NCBI GenBank assembly: GCA_013334735.1
Contig: JAAXXA010000017.1
Coordinates: 1-14,713, forward strand
Direction of reading: 5' to 3'
Origin: Bacteroidota bacterium
GTDB lineage: Bacteria > Bacteroidota > Bacteroidia > Bacteroidales > CG2-30-32-10
DNA length: 14,713 nt
Shown piece by piece: positions 6,367 to 13,784 of this stretch (position 1 is the first letter of the stretch; every line of letters begins with the position of its first letter). The position numbers and the translations under genes were made by a program. Below the pieces are notes generated by a model. It did not search any database and had not been told where the DNA came from. It saw nothing but the letters and a program-made list of their open reading frames with translations.

Positions 6367-8556
6367 TCATTTATCGCAATACTTACTCACCATTTGTGAT
6401 GCCGCTCCATAACCTAGTTCTATTGCTTTTTTCCAGTCTTCGCAGGCGCCTGAATTATCTTTCAGATATAAACGAGCAACTCCACAATTATAATAAACCT
6501 TACCTACATTCGGTTTTAGTTTTATTGAATAACAAAAATCTTCAATCGCCCCTTTATAATCATTTTGCATAACTTTTATAATTCCACGGTAGCTGTATGT
6601 TTCGGCATCTTCAGGAGTAATTACTATGGACATATTAATATCTTCCATGGCACCTCTGAGGTCTTTTGTTTTTATCTTGAGCAAACATCTGTATTTGTAT
6701 GCCATAGCTAATTTTGGATTCAACATTATAGCTTTGTTATAATCGGGCAAAGCTGATTTAACGTTTCCCATTTCTTCAAATGCAATACCTCTGTTTATAT
6801 ATGCTTCCGCACATTTAGAGTCTAAAATGACTGCCTTGTTATAATCAGATATTGCAGATTTCAAATCGCCCGACCTATAATACGCGTACCCCCTGTTATT
6901 ATATGATTCTGCTTTGTCGGGTTCCAAAAGTATGGCTTTGTTATAATCAAGAATTGCTGAATTAATATCACCCAAACCCTCATAAGCAATACCTCTGTTA
7001 TTATATGCATCGGCAAAATCGGGCTTCAGTAGAAGAGCCTTGTTATAATCAATCAAAGCAGATTTTGTATCGCCTAATCCGTAATATATATAACCTCTGT
7101 TATTATACGCATCGGCAAATTCAGGCTGTAATTCAATAGCTTTGTTATAATCTGGTAGCGCATCTTTTAAGTTTCCATTATTATTTTTAATTTTACCTCT
7201 GGTCCAGTAGCAATGAAAAACGTCAGGATTCTTTTTTATAACATCAGTAAAAAGGATATTGCCATCTTTCCATACTCCAATACGCGTCCATGTTTGGTAC
7301 GAAAACATAATAACAAATAACAAAAATATAGCAATAATAACTTTTTTACCTTTACGATAGACAGGCGAATCCTGACGCTTTTCCACTATATTGGAAATCC
7401 ACTGCCCTGCAATATAAAACAAACCGATATAAGGAATGTATGTGTATCGTTCTGCTGTAATAGCATTGCCAACAGAAATTATTTGTAACATTACAGAAAT
7501 TGTTATCAGAAAAAATAAAATTCCGAAGATTATTTCCTTTTTGAATCCTTTCTTTTTATAGTCAGAAATAACATATTTTACTAATATGAATATAATAAAC
7601 AGTATGAAAGGTAAGGATGCGTAATAATACCAGGGCAAGATTCCACCATTGTTAATCGGCAAATAATGCATGGCACATAAGCTAAAGGGAAGCGCAAGCT
7701 TAACTATGTAAAATGAAATAGTATATGAAAAAAGAAATATTCTTTCAATAAAATTATATGACAAAAAAAGCTCATTACTTGTATCCGAAACACGCTGTGA
7801 AAATAGAGCTATTATCCCGAATAGCATTGACAACATAAAAAAGGGAATTTTTTCCAGTAAAGTTTTTGCATTTATCTTTCTTCCTTTATATATATCAATT
7901 ACTATTAAAAGCACAGGTAATGTAACTGCTGCGGATTTAGACAGAAGCGACAGAATAAACAGGATTAAAACACTAGTATAATACTTTAGTTTAAAACCGG
8001 ACTCTATATAACGCATATAAACAAGTAGCGAGAACAAATAAAAAAATGAATATAAAACATCTTTTCTCTCGGAAATCCATGCAACAGATTCTACATGCAT
8101 CGGATGCAAAGCAAATAAAGAAGTAACTACAAGCGCAGTAATTTTGCTTGTACTAAGTTTTTTAATTAATTTGTAAACAATAAAAGTATTTACAAGATGC
8201 AATATCACATTTGTAAAATGATAAGGAAAAGGCGCTAATCCGAAAAATTTATATTCAAACAAGTATGTAATGGACGTAAGAGGATGATAATTACTGCAAT
8301 AAAAAGATGAAAAAATTGCTTTTACCCCATCAAGACTAAAATCCCTGATAAACGGATTTTTCAGAATGTACATATCGTCATCCAAACTTGCAAAATCATT
8401 GAAAAGCGCTTTTAAATATATTATTGCAGTAAATACTATTATTGCAATTGGAGCCCATTCAGGAATTTTAGAAACAAAATCTTTTTCCTTTATAGGATTT
8501 ACATGCTTAATTTTTTGCTTTATCAAATGTTTGTTTTTCTTTTGTATATCAGGCAT
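6367..8556 (-). CDS. TMTC-like GT-C membrane protein with C-terminal TPR repeats (paralogue 2)
   Basis: This is a 729-residue protein from the ATG at 8556. An in-frame TTG two codons earlier (8562) is possible, but the ATG start makes the N-terminus align residue for residue with paralogue 1 (both reach KEKDF at residue 27). It has about a dozen membrane segments (35-420), LDDDMYILKNP (58-68), NYHPLTSITYLFE and HPMHVESVAWISERKDVL (151-168), then about eight TPRs (446-720). TPRs 2-4 are nearly identical, with YNNRG at the start of helix A and DYNKA in helix B. The GT-C-like membrane half suggests transfer of a sugar from a lipid carrier on the outer face of the inner membrane, and the TPR array may bind the acceptor or a partner. 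This remains inference. It is probably the first gene of a two-gene operon. Confidence 0.8.
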   Translation of the reverse strand: MPDIQKKNKHLIKQKIKHVNPIKEKDFVSKIPEWAPIAIIVFTAIIYLKALFNDFASLDDDMYILKNPFIRDFSLDGVKAIFSSFYCSNYHPLTSITYLFEYKFFGLAPFPYHFTNVILHLVNTFIVYKLIKKLSTSKITALVVTSLFALHPMHVESVAWISERKDVLYSFFYLFSLLVYMRYIESGFKLKYYTSVLILFILSLLSKSAAVTLPVLLIVIDIYKGRKINAKTLLEKIPFFMLSMLFGIIALFSQRVSDTSNELFLSYNFIERIFLFSYTISFYIVKLALPFSLCAMHYLPINNGGILPWYYYASLPFILFIIFILVKYVISDYKKKGFKKEIIFGILFFLITISVMLQIISVGNAITAERYTYIPYIGLFYIAGQWISNIVEKRQDSPVYRKGKKVIIAIFLLFVIMFSYQTWTRIGVWKDGNILFTDVIKKNPDVFHCYWTRGKIKNNNGNLKDALPDYNKAIELQPEFADAYNNRGYIYYGLGDTKSALIDYNKALLLKPDFADAYNNRGIAYEGLGDINSAILDYNKAILLEPDKAESYNNRGYAYYRSGDLKSAISDYNKAVILDSKCAEAYINRGIAFEEMGNVKSALPDYNKAIMLNPKLAMAYKYRCLLKIKTKDLRGAMEDINMSIVITPEDAETYSYRGIIKVMQNDYKGAIEDFCYSIKLKPNVGKVYYNCGVARLYLKDNSGACEDWKKAIELGYGAASQMVSKYCDK
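6880..7180 (-). repeat. 102-bp internal coding repeats (TPR units 2-4 of paralogue 2)
   Basis: Consecutive TPR codon blocks are still alike in DNA. For example ACCTCTGTTATTATA occurs at 6991-7005 and again at 7093-7107, exactly 102 bases (34 codons) apart, followed by near-identical GCATCGGCAAA words. This indicates recent duplication of TPR units within the gene and provides a substrate for further expansion or loss. Confidence 0.8.
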
Positions 8557-8682
8557 AAGCAATGTATCAAACTTTGAATTTTGTTTATAATAATAGAGTT
8601 ACACTAAAAATGTTATAAATTGTCGCATTTTATGAATTTAAAAAGGTATAGACGTATTCTGTATAAAGGCATAAGGAAGAGC

Positions 8683-8701
8683 AGGTTATACCATATAACC
8701 T
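8683..8701. other. Perfect 8-bp hairpin in the divergent intergenic region
   Basis: AGGTTATA (8683-8690) and TATAACCT (8694-8701) are exact complements around a 3-base CCA loop. It lies downstream of the putative minus-strand promoter, so it would fall in the leader of the TMTC-like transcript. No T-tract follows it on either strand, so it is not a standard terminator. It could be an operator or part of the local word-repeat sequence. Confidence 0.35.
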
Positions 8702-8721
8702 TATACCCAGTACCTGAAACC

Positions 8722-8748
8722 CAAATGTAATAATTTACACAGTGCAAA
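8722..8748 (-). promoter_or_regulatory. Candidate promoter for the TMTC-like gene pair
   Basis: On the minus strand TACATTTG (8729-8722) is a perfect TAnnTTTG box. A TTTG lies 15 bases upstream of it (8748-8745), which is shorter than the usual -33 spacing. It would give a leader of about 160 bases before the ATG at 8556. No better match is found closer to the gene. Confidence 0.4.
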
Positions 8749-8837
8749 GTATAATAATTACCAAAAATATAACTTTTTTCTTAACCTGTATTTTTCAGAC
8801 AAAAAAAATTATAAAATAAATATTGATAAAAATTTTA

Positions 8838-8864
8838 TTGTTATTTATTTAACAGATAAATTTG
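8838..8864 (+). promoter_or_regulatory. Promoter of korAB
   Basis: TAAATTTG (8857-8864) fits the Bacteroidota -7 consensus exactly, and TTG at 8838-8840 is a -33 candidate with a 16-base spacer. The start codon is 78 bases beyond the -7 box. A weaker partial match, TAATTTAG (8914-8921), lies closer to the gene but has one mismatch and no suitably placed TTG. Confidence 0.5.
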
Positions 8865-8942
8865 CAGTTTTAAATTGAGAACTAATTTTTATCTTTTCTA
8901 TTTAAAAAGTATTTAATTTAGCAACAAAATAAAATATCTATT

Positions 8943-10796
8943 ATGACTGAAATAAAACATAAAGTTGTTGAACTTGAAGATGCTGTAATACGTTTTGCTG
9001 GCGATTCAGGTGACGGGATGCAGTTGTCGGGCACATTATTTTCTGATACTGCCGCATTAGCTGGTAATGCAATTGCTACTTTTCCGGATTATCCCGCTGA
9101 AATTAGAGCTCCGCATAATACTGTTGCAGGAGTTTCAGGTTTTCAAACCAGAATTAGTAAAAACACTATCCATTCTTCAGGTGATTTAGCCGATGTATTG
9201 GTTGCTATGAATCCTGCTTCTTTAAAATCAAATTTAAAGTGGGTTAAAACCGGCGCTACTATTATACTTGATATTGACACCTTTGATGAAAAAACAATTG
9301 AAAAAGCCGGTTTTAAACAAAACCCTCTTGAAGATGCTAGTTTAAGTAGTTTTAGCATTATAAAAGCTCCGATTTCTTCTCTTACATGGGAAACGGTTAA
9401 AGAATTAGGCGCAGATCAAAAAACCGCATACAAAACAAGAAATATGTTTGCACTTGGCATTACATATTACCTTTTTAACCGCGATTTTAAAACAACAGAT
9501 GAATTTTTTGATAAAAAATTCAAGAAAAAACCACAATTAATTTCTATCAATAAAGCAGTGATAAGAGCAGGATATAATTTTGCTGATACTATCGAAGCAA
9601 TTCATTCTACTTTTAAAGTGCCTTCTATAAAAAAAATTGAAAAAGGCAAATTCCGAAACATCACCGGAAATGTTGCAACAGCATGGGGATTACTTGCGGC
9701 ATCTGAAAGATCGGGAAGACCTCTATTTCTTGGCTCCTACCCTATTACACCGGCTACTGAAATTATGATCGAATTGGCGCTTCACAAATCATTAGGTGCA
9801 AAAGTTTTTCAAGCCGAAGATGAAATTGCAGGTATTTGCTCTGCTATAGGCGCTAGTTTTGCCGGAGCTATGGCTTGCACATCAACTTCTGGCCCTGGAT
9901 TATCATTGAAATCTGAAGCTATCGGCTTAGCTGTTATGACAGAACTTCCTCTTATTATTGTAAATGTTCAACGCGGTGGTCCGTCAACCGGCTTACCTAC
10001 TAAATCGGAACAATCTGATCTTATGCAAGCTTTATATGGTAGAAATGGCGAAGGTCCTGTAATTATTGTAGCCGCATCAAGTCCTGCAGATTGTTTTTAT
10101 GCAGCTTATGAAACTGCAAAACTTTCAATGGAACACATGACTCCTGCAATTTTACTTACTGATGGATATATTGGACAAGGCTCTGAAGTTTTCAAAATAC
10201 CTAAAGTAAAAGATCTTCCCGATATAAATCCACCAATTGCTCAACCAAACGACACCGATTTCAAACCTTATCGCAGAGATGCCGAAACTTTAGTCAGAAA
10301 ATGGGCTTTACCGGGAACAGAAGGATTAAGGCATAGAATCGGAGGACTTGAAAAAGAAAATATCTCTGGAAATGTTTCTACTGATCCTTTGAATCATCAG
10401 TTAATGAGCGAATTTCGTGAAAAAAAGGTAGAAAAAGTAGTAAATTTTATTCCTGAACAAAAATTAGTCGGCAAAGACAAAGGAGATTTGCTTGTAGTTA
10501 GCTGGGGCGGTACTTATGGCTCTGTTTTCTCTGCTGTAAAAGAAATGCAAGATGAAGGTAAAAGTGTTAGTTTGGCGCATTTCCGAAATATTTGCCCTCT
10601 ACCAAAAAACACCGGTGAAATATTTAGCAATTTCAAAAAAATTATTGTCTGTGAATTAAACCTTGGGCAATTCGTGAAATACTTAAAAATATGCCATCCT
10701 GAATTCAAATATCTACAATACAATAAAATTCAGGGATTACCATTTATGGTTAATGAACTTAAAGATCAATTTAACAAATCATTAGAGGAGAAATAA
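8943..10796 (+). CDS. korA: 2-oxoacid:ferredoxin oxidoreductase, fused gamma-alpha subunit (2-oxoglutarate type)
   Basis: This 617-residue cytoplasmic enzyme subunit joins the gamma domain to the alpha domain, as usual for KorA. Residues 12-215 are the gamma domain (FAGDSGDGMQLSG at 18-30, then FPDYPAEIRAP). Residues about 240-450 are the pyrimidine-binding PFOR domain (YPITPATEI at 266-274, the acidic AEDE at 291-294 expected to activate thiamine diphosphate, and QRGGPSTGLPTKSEQSDL at 343-360). Residues about 505-600 form the transketolase-C-like domain. With KorB it interconverts 2-oxoglutarate (or a related 2-oxoacid) plus CoA and succinyl-CoA plus CO2, using ferredoxin. The start has an A-rich SD-less leader. 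The stop is three bases before korB. Whether the substrate is 2-oxoglutarate or another 2-oxoacid is not certain from sequence alone. Confidence 0.93.
   Translation: MTEIKHKVVELEDAVIRFAGDSGDGMQLSGTLFSDTAALAGNAIATFPDYPAEIRAPHNTVAGVSGFQTRISKNTIHSSGDLADVLVAMNPASLKSNLKWVKTGATIILDIDTFDEKTIEKAGFKQNPLEDASLSSFSIIKAPISSLTWETVKELGADQKTAYKTRNMFALGITYYLFNRDFKTTDEFFDKKFKKKPQLISINKAVIRAGYNFADTIEAIHSTFKVPSIKKIEKGKFRNITGNVATAWGLLAASERSGRPLFLGSYPITPATEIMIELALHKSLGAKVFQAEDEIAGICSAIGASFAGAMACTSTSGPGLSLKSEAIGLAVMTELPLIIVNVQRGGPSTGLPTKSEQSDLMQALYGRNGEGPVIIVAASSPADCFYAAYETAKLSMEHMTPAILLTDGYIGQGSEVFKIPKVKDLPDINPPIAQPNDTDFKPYRRDAETLVRKWALPGTEGLRHRIGGLEKENISGNVSTDPLNHQLMSEFREKKVEKVVNFIPEQKLVGKDKGDLLVVSWGGTYGSVFSAVKEMQDEGKSVSLAHFRNICPLPKNTGEIFSNFKKIIVCELNLGQFVKYLKICHPEFKYLQYNKIQGLPFMVNELKDQFNKSLEEK
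10784..10790 (+). promoter_or_regulatory. Shine-Dalgarno-like site for korB
   Basis: AGAGGAG ends nine bases before the korB ATG at 10800 and lies within the last codons of korA. Other starts in the Bacteroidota part of this window show only A-rich leaders, so this SD-like sequence stands out and probably supports re-initiation inside the operon. Confidence 0.5.
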
Positions 10797-10799
10797 GCT

Positions 10800-11837
10800 A
10801 TGGAAGAAAATTTAACAGTTGAAAGAACAAGAGTACCGCTGACTAAAGAAGATTTCGTAAGCGATCAAATGGTAAAATGGTGCCCTGGATGCGGCGCACA
10901 TGCAATTTTATCTTCTGTGGCAAATGTTTTTCCTAAGATTGGTTATAAAAAGGAAAACTTTATGCTAATGTCAGGTATAGGCTGTTCTTCCAGATTCCCA
11001 TATTATGTTAACACTTACGGATTTCATGGGATTCATGGTCGTGCTAATGCAATTGCTACCGGTATAAAAGTTACCAATCCTCATTTAAGTGTTTGGGTTG
11101 CCACCGGCGATGGAGATTCAATGGCTATAGGAGGAAATCACTTCATCCACATTATTCGCAGGAATGTTGATTTGAATATTATGCTTTTCAACAATCAAAT
11201 ATATGGACTTACAAAAGGTCAGTATTCTCCTACAACCGTAATGGGAACTATTACCAAAACTTCTCCTCAGGGAACTATTGAACACCCATTCAACACTGGT
11301 GAATTAGTGCTTGGCGCTCAAGGTACTTTCTTTGCAAGAGTGGTGGATACCAATCCCAAACTTATGACAGAAGTTATGTTTGAAGCTGCTAAACATGATG
11401 GTACCTCTGTTGTTGAAATTTTGGAAAATTGCGTAATTTTCGCGGAAGGCGTCCATAATGCCATTACAGGTAAAGATGTTAGAGACGACAATCAACTTAT
11501 ATTGAAAAATGGGGAACCTATGATTTTTGGGAAAAATAAAGATAAAGGAATCAGATTAAAAGGTACCCGACTCGAAGTTGTTCAAATAGGAGTAAACAGT
11601 ATTACAGAAGACGAGATTCTTGTTCACGATCAATATGATCAGGATCCCGGAATTCACCTTATGCTTGCCAAAATGGCGCCTCCTTTATATCCTGTAGCTC
11701 TCGGCGTTATCAGATCAGCTATGTTCCCAACTTATGATGATATGGTTGAAGTACAAATAAAAAATGCAAAAGCTACTTCTCCTGTAAAATGCGTTGACGA
11801 TCTTATTAATAGTGGTGATACATGGGAAATTAAATAG
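10800..11837 (+). CDS. korB: 2-oxoacid:ferredoxin oxidoreductase, beta subunit
   Basis: The 345-residue beta subunit binds thiamine diphosphate and one [4Fe-4S] cluster. The TPP motif is GDGDSMAIGGNH (103-114), ending about 28 residues later in NNQIYGLTKGQ (131-141). Cluster ligands are predicted at Cys28 and Cys31 (WCPGCGAH), Cys62 (GIGCSSRFPYY) and Cys211 (ENCVIF). Their spacing matches, as I recall it, that of the archaeal 2-oxoacid:ferredoxin oxidoreductase beta subunit. There is no fused ferredoxin domain, so electrons pass to a separate ferredoxin encoded elsewhere. The gene follows korA by three bases with a strong SD-like site and is surely co-transcribed. In anaerobic Bacteroidota this enzyme serves a partial TCA cycle, running either oxidatively or reductively. 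Confidence 0.93.
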   Translation: MEENLTVERTRVPLTKEDFVSDQMVKWCPGCGAHAILSSVANVFPKIGYKKENFMLMSGIGCSSRFPYYVNTYGFHGIHGRANAIATGIKVTNPHLSVWVATGDGDSMAIGGNHFIHIIRRNVDLNIMLFNNQIYGLTKGQYSPTTVMGTITKTSPQGTIEHPFNTGELVLGAQGTFFARVVDTNPKLMTEVMFEAAKHDGTSVVEILENCVIFAEGVHNAITGKDVRDDNQLILKNGEPMIFGKNKDKGIRLKGTRLEVVQIGVNSITEDEILVHDQYDQDPGIHLMLAKMAPPLYPVALGVIRSAMFPTYDDMVEVQIKNAKATSPVKCVDDLINSGDTWEIK

Positions 11838-11883
11838 TATTCCTGTTTTAATCTTTAATCTCTATTTTTTTATAAAAAATTAT

Positions 11884-11891
11884 TAAATTTG
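11884..11891 (+). promoter_or_regulatory. -7 promoter element of the MORN lipoprotein gene
   Basis: TAAATTTG (11884-11891) is a perfect TAnnTTTG box, followed by C and lying 45 bases before the ATG at 11937. The -33 region is a T-rich run without a clear TTG. No terminator hairpin is visible between korB and this site, so read-through from korAB is also possible. Confidence 0.5.
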
Positions 11892-11928
11892 CTGTAGATA
11901 ATTAATCGTTATTTATTAATTTAAAATC

Positions 11929-11940
11929 ATGCGAAAATGA
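11929..11940 (+). other. Three-codon upstream ORF overlapping the MORN gene start
   Basis: ATG CGA AAA TGA (Met-Arg-Lys-stop) runs straight into the annotated start: its TGA overlaps the gene's ATG as ATGA. The arrangement would allow stop-restart coupling, but a sequence this short can arise by chance. Confidence 0.3.
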
Positions 11941-12572
11941 AATTTCATCTTATTGTTATAGCTTTTTTAGGATTGTCCCTCGCATCCTGTTCTTCAAAGA
12001 AAACCGACTTTTCCAAATTACAGGAAAGAAATGGTGTGATTTTTTTAATTAATTCCGACAAACCATTTACAGGTATAGTTGTTAATTTTAACAATGGGAA
12101 ATTAGAATTTGAAGGTTCAATTAAAGGTGGTTTACGCGATGGCACTTGGACATATTACTTTCCTAATGGTCAGAAAAATTTTGAAGGTGTTTTCAAAGAT
12201 GGGGTAAAAGAAGGAAAATGGTCTTTCTGGAAAGAAAATGGTCAGGAAGATGAATTTGAAATGTATAAATATGGAAAACTAATAAATGGTACAGGTCACA
12301 AGAGCGATTCAGCTAAAGTCGATACTTCCAAAGTAAGCGAAAAAGAAAAAAATAAACAACCATCTTCAAATCAAAATGGTGCTTTTGTAAATTGGGAAAA
12401 GTTGAAAGGATCAAGCGCTAAAACTTATAATGGAGTTCTTTACACGGGTGGATTTATAAAGTACGCCTCCTATGGCAAATCATTAGTTGGGTATTATAGA
12501 AATGGCGAAAGAACCGGTAGATGGATTTACTATGATAAAGATGGAAAAGTTAAGGAAATTAAAAATTATTAA
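11937..12572 (+). CDS. Lipoprotein with MORN-type repeats
   Basis: This 211-residue predicted lipoprotein has a signal peptide ending in the lipobox LASC, with Cys18 as lipid-anchored residue. MORN_2/YwqK-like repeats follow: GGLRDGTWTYYFPNGQ (64-79), DGVKEGKWSFWKENGQ (88-103) and, after a Lys/Ser-rich linker (120-148), GYYRNGERTGRWIYYDKDG (185-203). The repeats form short beta-hairpins. In Bacteroidota such proteins are common and often labelled 'toxin-antitoxin system YwqK family antitoxin', but no partner toxin is visible here and I do not infer one. Function is unknown. It has its own -7 box and converges on the neighbouring TPR lipoprotein gene, sharing the four bases TTAA at their stops. 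Confidence 0.8.
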   Translation: MKFHLIVIAFLGLSLASCSSKKTDFSKLQERNGVIFLINSDKPFTGIVVNFNNGKLEFEGSIKGGLRDGTWTYYFPNGQKNFEGVFKDGVKEGKWSFWKENGQEDEFEMYKYGKLINGTGHKSDSAKVDTSKVSEKEKNKQPSSNQNGAFVNWEKLKGSSAKTYNGVLYTGGFIKYASYGKSLVGYYRNGERTGRWIYYDKDGKVKEIKNY

Positions 12573-13588
12573 TGTTTTTCTATTCTATTTAATCCATCAA
12601 TAGCTTTTTGATAATTTGTTTTGAGATCAAGGGCGCTTTTATAATCGGCTTTTGCATCCTTAAAATCTTTCAATAATTCATAACTAAAACCACGGTTATA
12701 GTAAGCTTCAGCATATTTAGGATCACAAGTAATAGCATTTGAAAAATTAGTTACTGCCTTTTCATAATTTTTAAGATAAACTAAATAAATATATCCGAGA
12801 TTATAATGTGCAAATTTGTATTTTGGATCAATCTTCAAAATAGAAACATATTCTTCAATTGCTTTTTCGTACTCCTCATTTTCCTGATAAAACATACCAA
12901 GTCCATATCTCGCTTCAGTGCTTTTAGAGTTAAGCTTTAAAGCATTTAAAAAATAATCGACTGCTATTTGATTATTTTTTATAGAATATAATATTCCAAG
13001 TTGGATATACGCGTGATAGTAATCAGCAGCCTGATCAATAGCAGTTTTAAAATTTACTACCGCTTTTGCGGTATCACCTATTTCTTTATATGTCATCCCT
13101 CGCATAAAATAAGCTTTCGCGTTAATTTTATCAATTGCCAGAGCTTTATCAATATATTCATTAGTTTTTTTATATTCTTTGAAATAAAGATTCAATTCGG
13201 CATATTTCAAATCAGCTTCTGCATATTTAGGATCAAGTAACATTGATTTTTCAATTGATAGTTTACAATTTTTCACTTTTCCTTTTGCAAAGTAAACATC
13301 CGAAAGAGTAAGGAAATAAGAAGCCTTTGATGAGTCAAGATTAAGAGCAGTTCTTATATCGGCAAAAGCTTCATCCAGCTTCTGCTTTTCAATAAGTAAT
13401 TTGGATCTTTCGTTGTAAAGGTCAGGATTATTAGGATCAGCCTTTATTTTAATATTTAACTTTGTTATTTCAGGAGAAATTGAATCGGAAACAACAGCTT
13501 TCTGAATGTCATTTTTTTTCCCTCCACCACATGAAAATAAACTAATACAAAGTGAAATAATGATTAATAATGCAAAAATATTTTTCAT
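12569..13588 (-). CDS. TPR-repeat lipoprotein
   Basis: This 339-residue predicted lipoprotein has a signal peptide (KNIFALLIIISLCIS) and lipobox LFSC with Cys20, followed by GGGKK. About eight consecutive TPR units then fill residues 55-326 (for example AKAYFMRGMTYKEIGDTAKA and AEAYYNRGFSYELLKDFKDA), leaving almost no other domain. TPR superhelices bind protein partners, and in the Bacteroidota envelope they are typical accessory subunits, but no specific complex can be named. The acidic outer-surface export signal described for Bacteroidota lipoproteins is not evident after the Cys, so a periplasm-facing position is more likely. It lies downstream of the recA fragment on the same strand, separated by an inverted repeat. 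I found no clear TAnnTTTG box for it. Confidence 0.85.
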   Translation of the reverse strand: MKNIFALLIIISLCISLFSCGGGKKNDIQKAVVSDSISPEITKLNIKIKADPNNPDLYNERSKLLIEKQKLDEAFADIRTALNLDSSKASYFLTLSDVYFAKGKVKNCKLSIEKSMLLDPKYAEADLKYAELNLYFKEYKKTNEYIDKALAIDKINAKAYFMRGMTYKEIGDTAKAVVNFKTAIDQAADYYHAYIQLGILYSIKNNQIAVDYFLNALKLNSKSTEARYGLGMFYQENEEYEKAIEEYVSILKIDPKYKFAHYNLGYIYLVYLKNYEKAVTNFSNAITCDPKYAEAYYNRGFSYELLKDFKDAKADYKSALDLKTNYQKAIDGLNRIEKH

Positions 13589-13647
13589 AAAATTTAAAAA
13601 TAAGTAATTTATATTTAAAATAAGTAACAGCTATATTATACTAAATA

Positions 13648-13737
13648 GCCACAGATTTCACAGATTTTAAAACTAACAACCTTAGTTTATTTGTAAAGTT
13701 AAAAAAACTAATCAAGTTTATCTGTGTAATCTGTGGC
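13648..13737. repeat. Large imperfect inverted repeat (18-bp arms)
   Basis: GCCACAGATTTCACAGAT (13648-13665) and ATCTGTGTAATCTGTGGC (13720-13737) are complementary at 17 of 18 positions, with a 54-base loop. Each arm also repeats ACAGATT/CAGAT internally. Inside the loop a smaller 7-bp hairpin (AAACTAA 13670-13676, TTAGTTT 13682-13688) can form. It sits between the recA stop and the TPR lipoprotein. From memory, CCACAGATT-ACACAGAT words are a widespread intergenic repeat in this phylum. It may serve as a REP-like element or transcript 3' structure. Confidence 0.8.
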
Positions 13738-13784
13738 ATATTTTTAATCTACTGAATAGTCAAAACACTATCAGAATATAGGTG

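Larger units (their letters stand above)
8557..8942. other. 386-base divergent intergenic region
   Basis: This A/T-rich gap separates the leftward TMTC-like pair from the rightward korAB operon. It holds a candidate promoter for each direction (8722-8748 and 8838-8864) and a hairpin at 8683-8701. The words near 8590-8720 echo the repeat array at 4079-4345, for example AAGGCATAAGG as the reverse complement of CCTTATGCCTT. No open frame of convincing length and no RNA gene is seen. Confidence 0.7.

Noticed and set aside
8557..8562. TTG start two codons upstream of the paralogue 2 ATG
   Set aside because: The ATG at 8556 gives exact N-terminal length agreement with paralogue 1; the TTG adds two unmatched residues.
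8914..8921. TAATTTAG as the korA promoter
   Set aside because: It has one mismatch to TAnnTTTG and no TTG at a fitting distance; the box at 8857-8864 is better.
8943..11837. Pyruvate:ferredoxin oxidoreductase
   Set aside because: The gamma-alpha fusion plus a short beta subunit without a ferredoxin domain is the KorAB layout, not the single-chain PFOR usual in Bacteroidota; substrate still needs testing.
11937..12572. Antitoxin role for the MORN-repeat protein
   Set aside because: The YwqK 'antitoxin' label is inherited annotation; the protein is a lipoprotein and no toxin gene adjoins it.
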